Assembly (NCBI RefSeq): GCF_000255655.1
Contig: NZ_JH636436.1
Coordinates: 1 to 64,000, forward strand
Direction of reading: 5' to 3'
DNA length: 64,000 bases
Source of the DNA: Schlesneria paludicola DSM 18645
GTDB lineage: Bacteria > Planctomycetota > Planctomycetia > Planctomycetales > Planctomycetaceae
In this document: positions 45,458 through 54,449 of the stretch, piece by piece
Position numbering within the stretch: position 1 is the stretch's first letter
Layout of the letters: each line of letters begins with the position of its first letter
Notes under the pieces: generated by a model
The model's database searches: none
Told to the model about the DNA's origin: nothing
The model's input: only the letters and a program-made list of their open reading frames with translations
Made by a program: the position numbers and the translations under genes

Positions 45458-45547
45458 ACGGGACGCGAAACCGGTATGTGATGCCCAGGACAGAAATCGC
45501 TCATCGATCAACAAAAAACTGACATTGATCACGACAAGGAATAGGCC

Positions 45548-47263
45548 ATGAAATCTCTGTTACCACAAACCGTCCTGGCGCTGTGCCTGGCGATGATCAG
45601 TGGCGTCACTGCAGCCGACAAATTCGATCCGACTGAAGATGCGCTGAACCTTATCGGCAAGATGAAAGTCGGCAAGTACGACTGGCCCCAATGGGGGGGA
45701 TCGTCGCACCGTAACAACACACCCCAGGGCGAGAACATTCCTCACGAATGGAATCTGGACACGGGTGAAAACGTTCTGTGGGCCGCGCCGCTCGGATCGC
45801 AAACATATGGAAACCCAGTGGTCGCGAACGGCAAAGTCTTCGTCGGAACCAATAACACGCACGGCTATCTCAAACGCTATCCGTCCAAAATCGACTTGGG
45901 TGTGCTGCTTGCGTTTGACGAGAAAACCGGAAAATTTCTCTGGCAAGCCTCGTCACCCAAGTTGCCGACCGGTCGTGTTCATGACTGGCCACAACAAGGG
46001 GTCTGTTCCACCGTGTTCTGCGACGACAAACGTCTGTGGTACAACACGAGCCGCGGCGAAGTGCTGTGCCTGGACGTTGAAGGCTTTCATGACGGCGTGA
46101 ATAACGGCCCTTACAAAGCGGAACCTAACGAGAACAAAGACGAAGCCGATATTATCTGGCGCTACGACATGATGGGTGATCTCGGGATTTCCCAGCACAA
46201 CATGTGTTCGTGCTCGATCACCTGTGTTGGCGATCGCTGCTTCGTGATCACCGGCAACGGCGTGGATGAAGGGCATATCAATATCCCCGCTCCGAACGCC
46301 CCCAGCTTCATCGCGCTGGATAAGAACACCGGCAAATTGCTGTGGTCCGACAAGTCACCCGGCGTCAATATTCTGCACGGACAATGGTCAAGCCCCTGCG
46401 TGTTCGAAGCGGGTGGTCGTGAACAGGTCGTGATGGGTGGCGGTGATGGATGGATCTATAGCTTTGATCCGGCAGGCGATGGCAAGGGGGGCGCCAAGCT
46501 GTTGTGGAAGTTCGATGGCAATCCCAAGGAATCCATCTATTTGCTGGGCGGACGAGCTACGCGGAATCACATCATCGGCACGCCCGTCTTCTATGACGGT
46601 TATGTCTACGTCGGTGTTGGTGAAGATCCTGAGCACGGTGAAGGCATCGGCCACCTGTACTGTATTGATCCGACCAAAGATGGCGACGTGAGTCTGGAAC
46701 TGGCTGTCTCCGCGGAAGGTAAGCCACTGCCACACAGCCGTTTGCAAGCCGTTGATACCGCCAAGGGTGACAAGGCGATTCCGAATCCGAACGCCGCCGC
46801 CGTCTGGCACTATGACTCTGTGGATCGCAACAAGAATGGCAAGAAAGATTTCGAAGAGACGATGCATCGCACGATTGGCAGCGTCGCGATCAAGAATGAC
46901 TTGCTGTTCATCTCCGACTTCGCAGGTCTGGTCCATTGTCTGGATGCCAAGAAGGCCACGAATGGAAAGCCAACCGTCCACTGGACACATGACATGTTCT
47001 CGGCCGCGTGGGGGTCGGTGTTGATCGTCGAAGATAAGGTCTATGTCGGTGACGAAGACGGCGATATCACGATCTTCGAATTGTCCGACAAGCTGAACGT
47101 GCTGGCCGAAAACAACATGATCAACTCGATCTATTCGACTCCAATCTGCGCCAACAACACGTTGTTCATTTCGAACAAGAGTACTCTGTTTGCACTCAAG
47201 TCAGGTGCGACACTGAAAGGTGGCGTCAAGCAGTTGTCGGGTGAGGGCGGCAGCGCCGAGTAG
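45548..47263 (+). CDS. Exported PQQ-like beta-propeller protein
   Basis: 571 aa; ATG with AAGGAA upstream and a signal peptide (LLPQTVLALCLAMISGVTAA). Beta-propeller W-motifs throughout (WPQWGGSSHRNNTPQGEN, AFDEKTGKFLWQA, ALDKNTGKLLWSDKSPG, CLDAKKATNGKPTVHWTHD), a Cys-Ser-Cys segment (HNMCSCSITCVGDRC) and a small EF-hand-like insertion (DSVDRNKNGKKDFEE). Cofactor use cannot be proved. Probably paired with the upstream propeller gene and closed by a strong hairpin at 47319. Confidence 0.86.
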   Translation: MKSLLPQTVLALCLAMISGVTAADKFDPTEDALNLIGKMKVGKYDWPQWGGSSHRNNTPQGENIPHEWNLDTGENVLWAAPLGSQTYGNPVVANGKVFVGTNNTHGYLKRYPSKIDLGVLLAFDEKTGKFLWQASSPKLPTGRVHDWPQQGVCSTVFCDDKRLWYNTSRGEVLCLDVEGFHDGVNNGPYKAEPNENKDEADIIWRYDMMGDLGISQHNMCSCSITCVGDRCFVITGNGVDEGHINIPAPNAPSFIALDKNTGKLLWSDKSPGVNILHGQWSSPCVFEAGGREQVVMGGGDGWIYSFDPAGDGKGGAKLLWKFDGNPKESIYLLGGRATRNHIIGTPVFYDGYVYVGVGEDPEHGEGIGHLYCIDPTKDGDVSLELAVSAEGKPLPHSRLQAVDTAKGDKAIPNPNAAAVWHYDSVDRNKNGKKDFEETMHRTIGSVAIKNDLLFISDFAGLVHCLDAKKATNGKPTVHWTHDMFSAAWGSVLIVEDKVYVGDEDGDITIFELSDKLNVLAENNMINSIYSTPICANNTLFISNKSTLFALKSGATLKGGVKQLSGEGGSAE

Positions 47264-47318
47264 TTTCTGTTGAGGCAACCCAGCCCGGGTTGACCTTGGC
47301 GATAGAACGAGGGATTTC

Positions 47319-47349
47319 AAACACCGCGGGAATTTTTCCCGCGGTGTTT
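47319..47349 (+). terminator. Terminator-like hairpin after the PQQ-propeller pair
   Basis: Perfect 13-bp arms AAACACCGCGGGA / TCCCGCGGTGTTT with a 5-nt ATTTT loop, 55 bp downstream of the second propeller gene. The right arm ends in TTT followed by C, so the T tract is short. Confidence 0.7.
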
Positions 47350-47428
47350 CCGTAGACGGCGCCATGATTTCAAGATCACGGCATTTCGAAACGAGACGTG
47401 CATTTCGATCACCAGCAAGAAGCCGAAG

Positions 47429-49015
47429 ATGAACGTCAGTCGCTCTCACGCGCAGGATCTGGATGGTGACTCGTCAGACGCGATTTCGTCGTCTGCGGCC
47501 TGGTGGCTGCTCGGTGCGATTTGCCTGCTGTTTCTCGCGATTCGAATCCCAGTGATGTATCTGCAGCCGGGTGGGATGGATGAAGAATGCTATGCGGTCC
47601 CCGGCTGGATGATCGCACGAACCGGAGTGCCGTCGTTACCGCACGTTCCGGCGCGGAATGCGGAATCTGTCTACTATCACGCAGAGCAGGGACTGTATTC
47701 GGAACCCCCTGTTTTCTTTTATTTTCAGTCGTTGTTTTTTCTCGCTCTGCCGCCGGTCTATGGAACGGGACGATTGGCAGCGGCCGTCGCGGGAATCGCG
47801 TTGCTGGGACTCATGTTTCAATTGATGCGATCCCTGGGGGCCCGTCGTTCGGCCGCGCTGTGGGCGGTGTTGTTATATTCGCTTTCTCGTTGTTTTTTCT
47901 TCCCGGCAATGCGCGCCAGACCCGAAATGCTCTGTGCAGTCTTTGGTCTGCTCGCGATGGAATGCCTGTTTCGCTGGATCGATACAAAACAGATCAAATG
48001 GCTGGGCTTCATTGGGATCTGTATTGGTTTGGGGGGACTGACGCATCCCTTCGCGATTGTTTACGCCGTTCAATTGGCCGTTTGGACAATGATCGTCGCT
48101 CGGGGCTGGCAGCGCCTCTTGCTGCCGACGATGCTCGCCGTTGTCGCAGTTGCTGTCACGGCGACGTGGCTTCCGCTGATTTGGCCACATCCAGATGTCT
48201 TTCGAATCCAGTTTCACAACCAGTTCATTCATGACGCGGGGGGAGGACTTTTCGCGAGGATGCTGAATCCTTGGGAATCGTTTGCGTACCATTGGTTTCG
48301 CCCAGTCGCGGGACTGGTTCCGCACCTCGGTCTGTGGCAAATTGGTTTGGCACTCGCTCCGCTCGTCTGGGTGACGGCGGAGGCGGTCAGGTACCGCGAT
48401 CGGCGATGGTTGCCGATTTGCCTTTGCGCATGGACTTCGATGTATTTGATCTGTGTCCTGGTGGGACCACATCATCAAATTACCGGCTACTGGTGCTATA
48501 CCGGAGCGCTGATGTACCTCTGCGTGGGCCGCGCGGTGGGCTCAATCTTGTCGTTCGGTCATCGCTGGAAGCCCCTGCTGCGAACGGCCTGGATGGTTGG
48601 TGTCAGTGGCGTGTTGCTCGTATCCCTTGTTCCCGGCGCGGGTTTGCGAGCGGTCGCGACACTTGTTTGGAAGCGGAACAATCTCAACTATAACGCCCCC
48701 GCGTTTGCCGACCACCTGATCCGTTCACTTCCCCGCGACGCCGCTTACGCCGTCGACACCGAGTTTGTATTCGATTTCATCGCTCATGAACGACAGGCGG
48801 TCTGGGCCCTGATGAATCCTACGATGTTTCTGGTCGATCAGTATCCCTTCGACTATCTGATCGTCAGCCGGTTCGCTCTGGACTCTGGTCTCGTCAAGGG
48901 CTTGCCGGTAGTCCTAGAACGCACGTTCGGGGACCGCGACGATTTGTTTGCCTGCTACTGTGAGGTCTATCGTCGCGTTGGGGTCGAGCCGGCGCCGAAT
49001 GACAACGAGCAATAA
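47429..49015 (+). CDS. GT39-like integral membrane glycosyltransferase
   Basis: 528 aa, ATG start. A polar N-terminus (about 1-24) is followed by a first TM and a periplasmic loop with the acidic pair in GGMDEECYAVPGW, the position of the catalytic Asp in ArnT/PMT-type enzymes, then about ten TM helices (e.g. LAAAVAGIALLGLMF, KWLGFIGICIGLGGL, MYLICVLVGP) and a C-terminal soluble segment (FLVDQYPFDYLIVSRFA). Likely transfers a sugar from a polyprenyl phosphate donor at the outer face of the inner membrane; acceptor unknown. Confidence 0.8.
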   Translation: MNVSRSHAQDLDGDSSDAISSSAAWWLLGAICLLFLAIRIPVMYLQPGGMDEECYAVPGWMIARTGVPSLPHVPARNAESVYYHAEQGLYSEPPVFFYFQSLFFLALPPVYGTGRLAAAVAGIALLGLMFQLMRSLGARRSAALWAVLLYSLSRCFFFPAMRARPEMLCAVFGLLAMECLFRWIDTKQIKWLGFIGICIGLGGLTHPFAIVYAVQLAVWTMIVARGWQRLLLPTMLAVVAVAVTATWLPLIWPHPDVFRIQFHNQFIHDAGGGLFARMLNPWESFAYHWFRPVAGLVPHLGLWQIGLALAPLVWVTAEAVRYRDRRWLPICLCAWTSMYLICVLVGPHHQITGYWCYTGALMYLCVGRAVGSILSFGHRWKPLLRTAWMVGVSGVLLVSLVPGAGLRAVATLVWKRNNLNYNAPAFADHLIRSLPRDAAYAVDTEFVFDFIAHERQAVWALMNPTMFLVDQYPFDYLIVSRFALDSGLVKGLPVVLERTFGDRDDLFACYCEVYRRVGVEPAPNDNEQ

Positions 49016-49028
49016 GGCGGCTCGAACA

Positions 49029-49991
49029 TTATTTCATCAGCAAGGCCGTCAGCGACAGGAAGGTGCCGCACCAGAGCAGCACGGCGGTAATGCCCGCCAG
49101 GGCGCCGAAGAATTGAAGCCGGCGTGATCGTGTCAGGCCATGAAGAGCGGCGAACATGCCGAGCGCGCTGAATCCCATCGTCGCGAACGAAAGCCCCGCC
49201 CCCAGCGCAAACACGCGGTTCTGAACGACGGCCTGTCTCCAGTCTTCGTAAAGCTCGGTTCGCACGATGGGCGAGATCTCGACCTGCCACCAGAGTCGAT
49301 TCATCGGAGATGAAAACGTGCCGAAATCTTGTTCCACCCCTTCGAGATAACGATCTTTGACGGCGACCTCCACGATACGTGATTCGCTCAGGCAACGCAG
49401 TGCCTTTGGGTCGAGCCAACTGTGGTGGCGTTGATCGAAGTCCGCACGAAGCATCTGAGTGACCTTCACCCGAAGTTCGTTGTCGGCTTCTAAGGGCGTG
49501 CTCCACAATCGGCTCGAAAGGACGACCCGTTTCATCTCGGGCGTCGTTTCTTCGGACTGCTGCGTCCATGCGGGACGATTCGCCGTCGAGTTGGAAACCG
49601 GCATCGCGGTAACGTTGAGAGCCGTTGTCGTGATGTTGGCTCGTTCTGCGGGCGGGCGCAAGATGTCATATCCCTGATCGAAGATCGAAAGTGACTGCCA
49701 ATTCCAATTCGCGTTCTGGTTGAGCAACACAAACAGGAGTATGACTCCGGTGGGAGCGATGGCAAATCGGCCGATCGTGCGGACGGCGTCGCGGAGATAC
49801 GGAAGAGCAAGATCGCTCACGTTCACGGTCGCGACAGAGGGCTTGTACCCGACAATCCGCAAGATGACCGCCACGACGACAATCCAAAATGTCAGGATGA
49901 CAATGGCCAGCGGCACCATGAAGAGAAGTTCGGGAATTCCAATTCCAGGCAATGTCATGAGAGTCTCCAGTCCGGCGATGTCACGATTCAT
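49029..49991 (-). CDS. Hypothetical membrane protein coupled to a Ser/Thr kinase
   Basis: 320 aa with ATG at 49991 overlapping the kinase stop as ATGA, so it is translated by coupling. Hydrophobic segments near 22-45 and 73-90, a long extracytoplasmic domain (about 95-255; TTTALNVTAMPVSNS, VVLSSRLWSTPLEADNELRVKV), and two TMs near 263-285 and 291-312. It resembles no family I recognise. Its pairing suggests it is a sensor, regulator or target of the kinase. Confidence 0.72.
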   Translation of the reverse strand: MNRDIAGLETLMTLPGIGIPELLFMVPLAIVILTFWIVVVAVILRIVGYKPSVATVNVSDLALPYLRDAVRTIGRFAIAPTGVILLFVLLNQNANWNWQSLSIFDQGYDILRPPAERANITTTALNVTAMPVSNSTANRPAWTQQSEETTPEMKRVVLSSRLWSTPLEADNELRVKVTQMLRADFDQRHHSWLDPKALRCLSESRIVEVAVKDRYLEGVEQDFGTFSSPMNRLWWQVEISPIVRTELYEDWRQAVVQNRVFALGAGLSFATMGFSALGMFAALHGLTRSRRLQFFGALAGITAVLLWCGTFLSLTALLMK

Positions 49992-51874
49992 CGCATGCTT
50001 CCTGGACGCGACCGCTTTTCAAATGGCCGATAGTCCGTCGCGAGTTGGACTGTGGTCGAGATCGCGCCCGCCCAAAGAATCGCGTACCACTGCGGGAACG
50101 AGATGATCACCGATGCCAAAAACGCGGTGAGCGCTGCGGCGAAAACGGGATAGATTTGAATGCGATGTCGCCGATGGAAATCCATTTCGCGCGACCAGCG
50201 TCGAAGTCCAAACAGGATGGCGAAAAAGAGGGCATATCCGAGCCACGTCGATTCGGTCCCTGCGACGGTCAGCGGTTGCGATCCTACCGACTTCACCAAC
50301 GATTTGGAAATGAACGCGGTTTCCGGCGTGCTGATGAGCAGAAAGCGATCGACGAAGAACGCAAACGTTCCACACATCAATCCCGCAATCACTCGCACTC
50401 GCCATCGCGCGCGCTTCTTCCATCCCCAGCGATCTGCGACAGACTGTGAAATCAGTAACAGCCAGGAACAGACGATTGTTGTTGCGACGAAGTGCGCGAC
50501 GTGCTCTTTGGTGGGGGTGGGAGACGACGTTTTGATGATTTCCAGCATCAGACAGGCCGTTAATGAAACGGCGGTCGCAATCAATGCGGCCGCTCCGCAC
50601 CGCCGTGCAACATCAGAAATCTCGATGGCGGAATGGCCCGTCGTCGTTCCTGATCGGTTCAGCGGAGGTGGCGTTTTCAACGCATTGCGGGCAAGCGGCG
50701 GCGCAAACGACGGACGGCCATTGTTGATGGGATGGGATGGGCGTATCGCACGCCGAACAACAAGGGCGGACACTGTGATCAACGCCAGCATCATGGCAAT
50801 GCTGGATACGCTCTGTTGCCTGAGTGCAGATTTCAACATGTCAGAGTTGATGACGGCGATTCTCAATGAAAACAGCAAAGCCAGCGCGGCCAGGATGAGG
50901 ATGATCGGCGGCCTGCGGTACCATTCTGACGAAGCAGGTAGGGCGTGATTCTGTTGGTCCAATGCAGGAATAGTCCTGCTCGAACTGTTCGTGGCTGCTG
51001 CATTGACGGTGGGGTCGACTGAAGTGCGCGCTGCGATCGAAGGAACGAACGAGGATGCGGGGATCTCAAGCGGATCGGGCGATCCCTGTGCGTTGGCAAA
51101 GTCCCGTTCCAACGCGCGAACCGTCGATGTCCGCTTGCCGGGATCTTTCTCCAAGGCTCGGGCCAACACGGGCCGCAAGGATTTGGGAATCGGGGTCAGA
51201 TCAGGCTGGACGGTCAAATGCTTCATGAGGATTTCGGCGGTCGTCTCACCCTGAAATGGGAGCTTGCCGGTGATCAGTTCATATAACATGACACCCAGCG
51301 AATAGACATCCACACCAGGGCCGTACTGACCATTGGCCACTTCGGGCGCCATGTAGTAGACCGTGCCGACGCTTTGCGTCTGCAATCGTTGTCGATCGCT
51401 GTCGATTCGCTTCGAAAGGCCCACGTCGCCAATCTTGACGATGCCGTTTTCGCGATAGACGTTGGCTGGCTTGAGGTCGCGATGCACGATTCCCCGCTCG
51501 TGCAAATAGGCCACTCCGGCGACAAGACCCTTCAGCCAGTCTCGCACTTCGTCTGGCGGCAAACCGTTGGGAAACGAAACGAGCACATCTTCAAGGCTCG
51601 ATCCCGACACGTACTCCATCACGATCCAGCGATCGCCCAGGCTGTCTGTCTTCAGGTCGTAAAGCGAGACGAGATTGGGATGCTTGAGGTTCAAGCACTG
51701 GGTGACGCCCCGAATTTCGACGTCGCGTTCCTCATGATGCAGCAGTTTCAGCGCGACTTCTTTCCCGGCGTCACTGTGCGCAAAGTAAACTTCACCGAAG
51801 CCACCACGGTGAATGCCGCGTTGGATCGTGTAACCCGCGAGGGGCCTGGCTCCGGTGTGGTAGGTGAATCGCAT
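49988..51874 (-). CDS. Membrane-attached Ser/Thr protein kinase with DVG in place of DFG
   Basis: About 628 aa from the ATG at 51874 (MRFTYHTGARPLAGYTI); a GTG 45 bp upstream is less likely. Hanks-type kinase domain in residues about 15-280: GGFGEVY glycine loop, Lys43 in ALKLL, HRDLKPAN with catalytic Asp133, then IGDVGLS with Asp150-Val-Gly where DFG is normal, then APE. Magnesium-binding Asp is kept, so activity is expected. A Pro/Ser-rich linker precedes about six TM segments (e.g. PIILILAALALLFSL, SIAMMLALITVSALV, FLASVIISFPQWYAIL). It is coupled by ATGA overlap to the next gene. Confidence 0.88.
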   Translation of the reverse strand: MRFTYHTGARPLAGYTIQRGIHRGGFGEVYFAHSDAGKEVALKLLHHEERDVEIRGVTQCLNLKHPNLVSLYDLKTDSLGDRWIVMEYVSGSSLEDVLVSFPNGLPPDEVRDWLKGLVAGVAYLHERGIVHRDLKPANVYRENGIVKIGDVGLSKRIDSDRQRLQTQSVGTVYYMAPEVANGQYGPGVDVYSLGVMLYELITGKLPFQGETTAEILMKHLTVQPDLTPIPKSLRPVLARALEKDPGKRTSTVRALERDFANAQGSPDPLEIPASSFVPSIAARTSVDPTVNAAATNSSSRTIPALDQQNHALPASSEWYRRPPIILILAALALLFSLRIAVINSDMLKSALRQQSVSSIAMMLALITVSALVVRRAIRPSHPINNGRPSFAPPLARNALKTPPPLNRSGTTTGHSAIEISDVARRCGAAALIATAVSLTACLMLEIIKTSSPTPTKEHVAHFVATTIVCSWLLLISQSVADRWGWKKRARWRVRVIAGLMCGTFAFFVDRFLLISTPETAFISKSLVKSVGSQPLTVAGTESTWLGYALFFAILFGLRRWSREMDFHRRHRIQIYPVFAAALTAFLASVIISFPQWYAILWAGAISTTVQLATDYRPFEKRSRPGSMR

Positions 51875-52130
51875 GCGATCAGCCAGAAAAGTCAGAGTGT
51901 GATGCGATTGAAAACGCACGAGCCCATCCAGGGGCTGGTGTCGCTACCAATTTCAGGTCGAAGGCGGTCTCCGTCAACATTTCTTCAACCGTTGGAAGAG
52001 ATCCTCGCCGTGGCATTCCATCGATCATCAGTGTAACGCAAGAACCCGCTTGCCAGATCATTGTGGGAAAAGCTCGATCCCGTTCTTTTCTCTTTTTCCC
52101 GTCTTCCCCTCATCCTTCCCTCGTTTCCCT

Positions 52131-52155
52131 CGTTACCAAGCTCCGCTTGGTAACG
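52131..52155 (+). repeat. REP-like palindrome, copy 3
   Basis: Arms CGTTACCAAGC / GCTTGGTAACG with a 3-nt TCC loop. It is followed by CCTACTGCGCTCGCGT, closely similar to the sequence following copy 4, so the repeat unit extends beyond the hairpin. Confidence 0.85.
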
Positions 52156-52719
52156 CCTACTGCGCTCGCGTCAGGTGGTCTCGTCGGGTCATCTTTTGAG
52201 TCCGGCAGGGCCGGCCATTCGAAACCGAAGCGGATTCAATTCAGATGATTGATCGGCCCCTTATGGCAACGCTGTTCCGCATTGTGGGTTGAGTTTCAAG
52301 TTCCAATCAAGGCGAGACACAAGTTCGTAAGTATCTCGTGGCCGATGTCTTTTCCTTAGGCCCAATCGGGCCGGCCAGCCTCCTCGCCAAGGTCGAAGGC
52401 GTCCTCGCCGGAGGCCCTGGAATTCCCACATCAAATTGTAAAAGGTCTGAAGGACCGCTCCGTCTCATTTCTGTTGCGAACCAATGCCTCGAAATCGACA
52501 GGTGATCCATCGGGAATCGAAAGAGACTGTCCGGTCCTTCATGCCTCAGAATCGTCTCGCTATGATCTCGTTCAGGGCCTACGTCGAAGACGCCTCCGAC
52601 CCTGGCTAGCAGGCCGACCCAGCCCGTCGGGGTCCTTCGGTCTCCTCTGGGCTGGTGGAATGGTTGGGCCATCCGCCCCGCACGAACTGCCACGGTTGGT
52701 CCAAAATCCCTCGTTACCT

Positions 52720-52744
52720 CGTTACCAAGCTCCGCTTGGTAACG
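52720..52744 (+). repeat. REP-like palindrome, copy 4
   Basis: Same arms as copy 3 with TCC loop, followed by TCTCCTGCGCTCACGT. It forms an inverted pair with copy 5, 75 bp away. Confidence 0.85.
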
Positions 52745-52819
52745 TCTCCTGCGCTCACGTTTTCAGTCGATCAGAACTGTGGCCTGTGACCTTCGCACAC
52801 GCTTCCGATGAGGGGGAAG

Positions 52820-52845
52820 CGTGACCAAGCGGGAGCTTGGTCACG
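52820..52845 (-). repeat. REP-like palindrome, copy 5
   Basis: Arms CGTGACCAAGC / GCTTGGTCACG around GGGA (TCCC on the minus strand). The stem has a T-A to G-C change relative to copy 4 that is matched in both arms. Confidence 0.85.
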
Positions 52846-52912
52846 AGGTCACGAATGAGTCCATTCCGATGTGCCGATCTCCCTCTTCGGACCGTGAACG
52901 GGTCACCTCAAC

Positions 52913-53719
52913 TTACTTCACGACGACCGCCGCTTCCGGAGCCTTTTCGGAGTTGAAGTAGGCATCGATTTGCTGGTCGAGATCGTTAGGGGGTGTCGGC
53001 GCGACATTGTCCACGGGAATCAATCCCACGAACTTGCCTTCGACGTCGAGCATCTTTTGTTTGACGTCCAGTTGTCGATTGAGCTCGGAAATCAGTTTGC
53101 GGGCGTGGCTGAGATTCGAATCGTCAATCGCCAGCCGACTGACCGTTTCGGCGGCTTGAACCGTGTGGATCCGGGCCGCGAGTTGTTCGAGTTTGACCTC
53201 GAGTTCTTTTTTGGCCTGCATCATGCTGTCCAGCTTTTCACGATTGGCGGCGAGCGTCTGTTCGCGGGCCGTCAGAATCTTGCGATCAGCCGCCAGAACT
53301 TCTTCGGCCACTTTGAATCGCTCGAAACGCGAGGCGAGATCGCGCTTCACATCCGCAGCACTGTACGACGTGCGGGCGTAGACAAACCCGGTCCGCCCAC
53401 TGCCCAGGTCCGTGCGCAGCGTCAAGATCGCCTCCTTCTGCTTGCTGACATCGCCTTCTTTTTGAGTCAGTGCCAGTCGCAATTGCTCGATGTCGACCTG
53501 TTGTTCGGCGACCACATGCATGCACTGCCGAATGTCTGGGACCAGTTGATCGACCAGGGTTCGCGCACGTTCCATTTCGAATTGGATGGGGACTTCCGCT
53601 TTCACGGCATTTCGTACGTTTTGACAACCGGCACGAAGGTAACTGACGGCCTCGCGCCCAAAGACAAATGTACTCAGCAATCCCGCCACAGCCAGCCCGA
53701 ATAATCCGCGTTTCAACAT
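52913..53719 (-). CDS. Exported coiled-coil protein
   Basis: 268 aa; ATG with GGGGGATT upstream and a signal peptide or N-terminal TM (LFGLAVAGLLSTFVFG). Most of the rest (about 45-245) is predicted by heptad pattern to be coiled coil (VVAEQQVDIEQLRLAL, KKELEVKLEQLAARI), with a Pro-rich break (VDNVAPTPPNDL) near the C-terminus. I recognise it as a type of planctomycete hypothetical protein of unknown role. It may be an envelope structural or spacer protein. Confidence 0.75.
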   Translation of the reverse strand: MLKRGLFGLAVAGLLSTFVFGREAVSYLRAGCQNVRNAVKAEVPIQFEMERARTLVDQLVPDIRQCMHVVAEQQVDIEQLRLALTQKEGDVSKQKEAILTLRTDLGSGRTGFVYARTSYSAADVKRDLASRFERFKVAEEVLAADRKILTAREQTLAANREKLDSMMQAKKELEVKLEQLAARIHTVQAAETVSRLAIDDSNLSHARKLISELNRQLDVKQKMLDVEGKFVGLIPVDNVAPTPPNDLDQQIDAYFNSEKAPEAAVVVK

Positions 53720-54449
53720 TCTGAATCCCCCCTCACACCTGCAAGTGAAACTTCATCCGATCCGGCGAACGAATCGCGCGGTGTTCACCAGTCATTCGCA
53801 GCTCGCCGCGAAATCTTGGAAGAAATTTCAAAGAAATCGAGATTTCCCGAAGAATCCTGAACCGGCTGAAACGTGAGCTGGTATTTCGCAGGTAGGACAG
53901 ATCAGCACCTTACTCGAAATCGGGACGATGCTTAAGAATCGCCGGTCCTGGACAATGGCGTCGTAACTTGAACAGTCGCATGCCTGTGCGTTTGTTCTCG
54001 TCTCCGCGGCAACTCGTTCGTGCCGATGGCGAAGGTGCGTTGGAATTTGGTTCTGGTCTGCATCAGTGGCGGGATCTGTGTTGTCATTCCACAAGTTGAA
54101 ACGGGAATGGTGTCGCGGAGGTAAATGATGTCACTGAGGAATTGATGTCACTGAGGAATTGATGTCATCCGGGGCGATTCGATGGATGGTCCGGCAGGGA
54201 TGATGACGATTCATCAGAAACAATGACCATTCAAGGATGGATTGGTTGAAGAGCCGTTCTTCGCGAATCGTTGCCACAAGTTTGCGAGACGAACGCTGTG
54301 CGACGAGAACAGCTCAGAGATAAAAATCGCTCTGAGACGACGACAAGGGATTGATCCGGTCAGCGCGGGCCACTGCGCGATTAAGCATGACGCTGCTGAT
54401 CTGAATACGCAGTTTCGCTGAGCCACCAATTTTGGAATAGGGAATCTTC
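53720..54449. other. Intergenic with a short tandem repeat
   Basis: 730 bp, no supported gene. It contains a 17-bp tandem duplication at 54126-54167. Confidence 0.5.
54126..54167. repeat. 17-bp tandem repeat, about 2.5 copies
   Basis: The unit TGATGTCACTGAGGAAT is present twice exactly (54126-54142, 54143-54159) followed by a partial third copy TGATGTCA. It lies about 280 bp upstream of the redoxin fusion gene. Confidence 0.85.

Larger units (their letters stand above)
51875..52912. other. Long gene-poor region with REP-like palindromes
   Basis: 1038 bp with no convincing gene on either strand. It carries three of the window's six REP-like hairpins (52131, 52720 and 52820), two of them as an inverted pair, separated by pyrimidine-rich and proline-codon-like GC-rich sequence. 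It may be an accumulation site for these elements. Confidence 0.6.

Noticed and set aside
43049-45532. 827-codon open frame on the minus strand
   Set aside because: It is antisense to the PQQ-propeller gene at 42890-45457, which has a signal peptide and propeller motifs. The opposite frame has no family resemblance.
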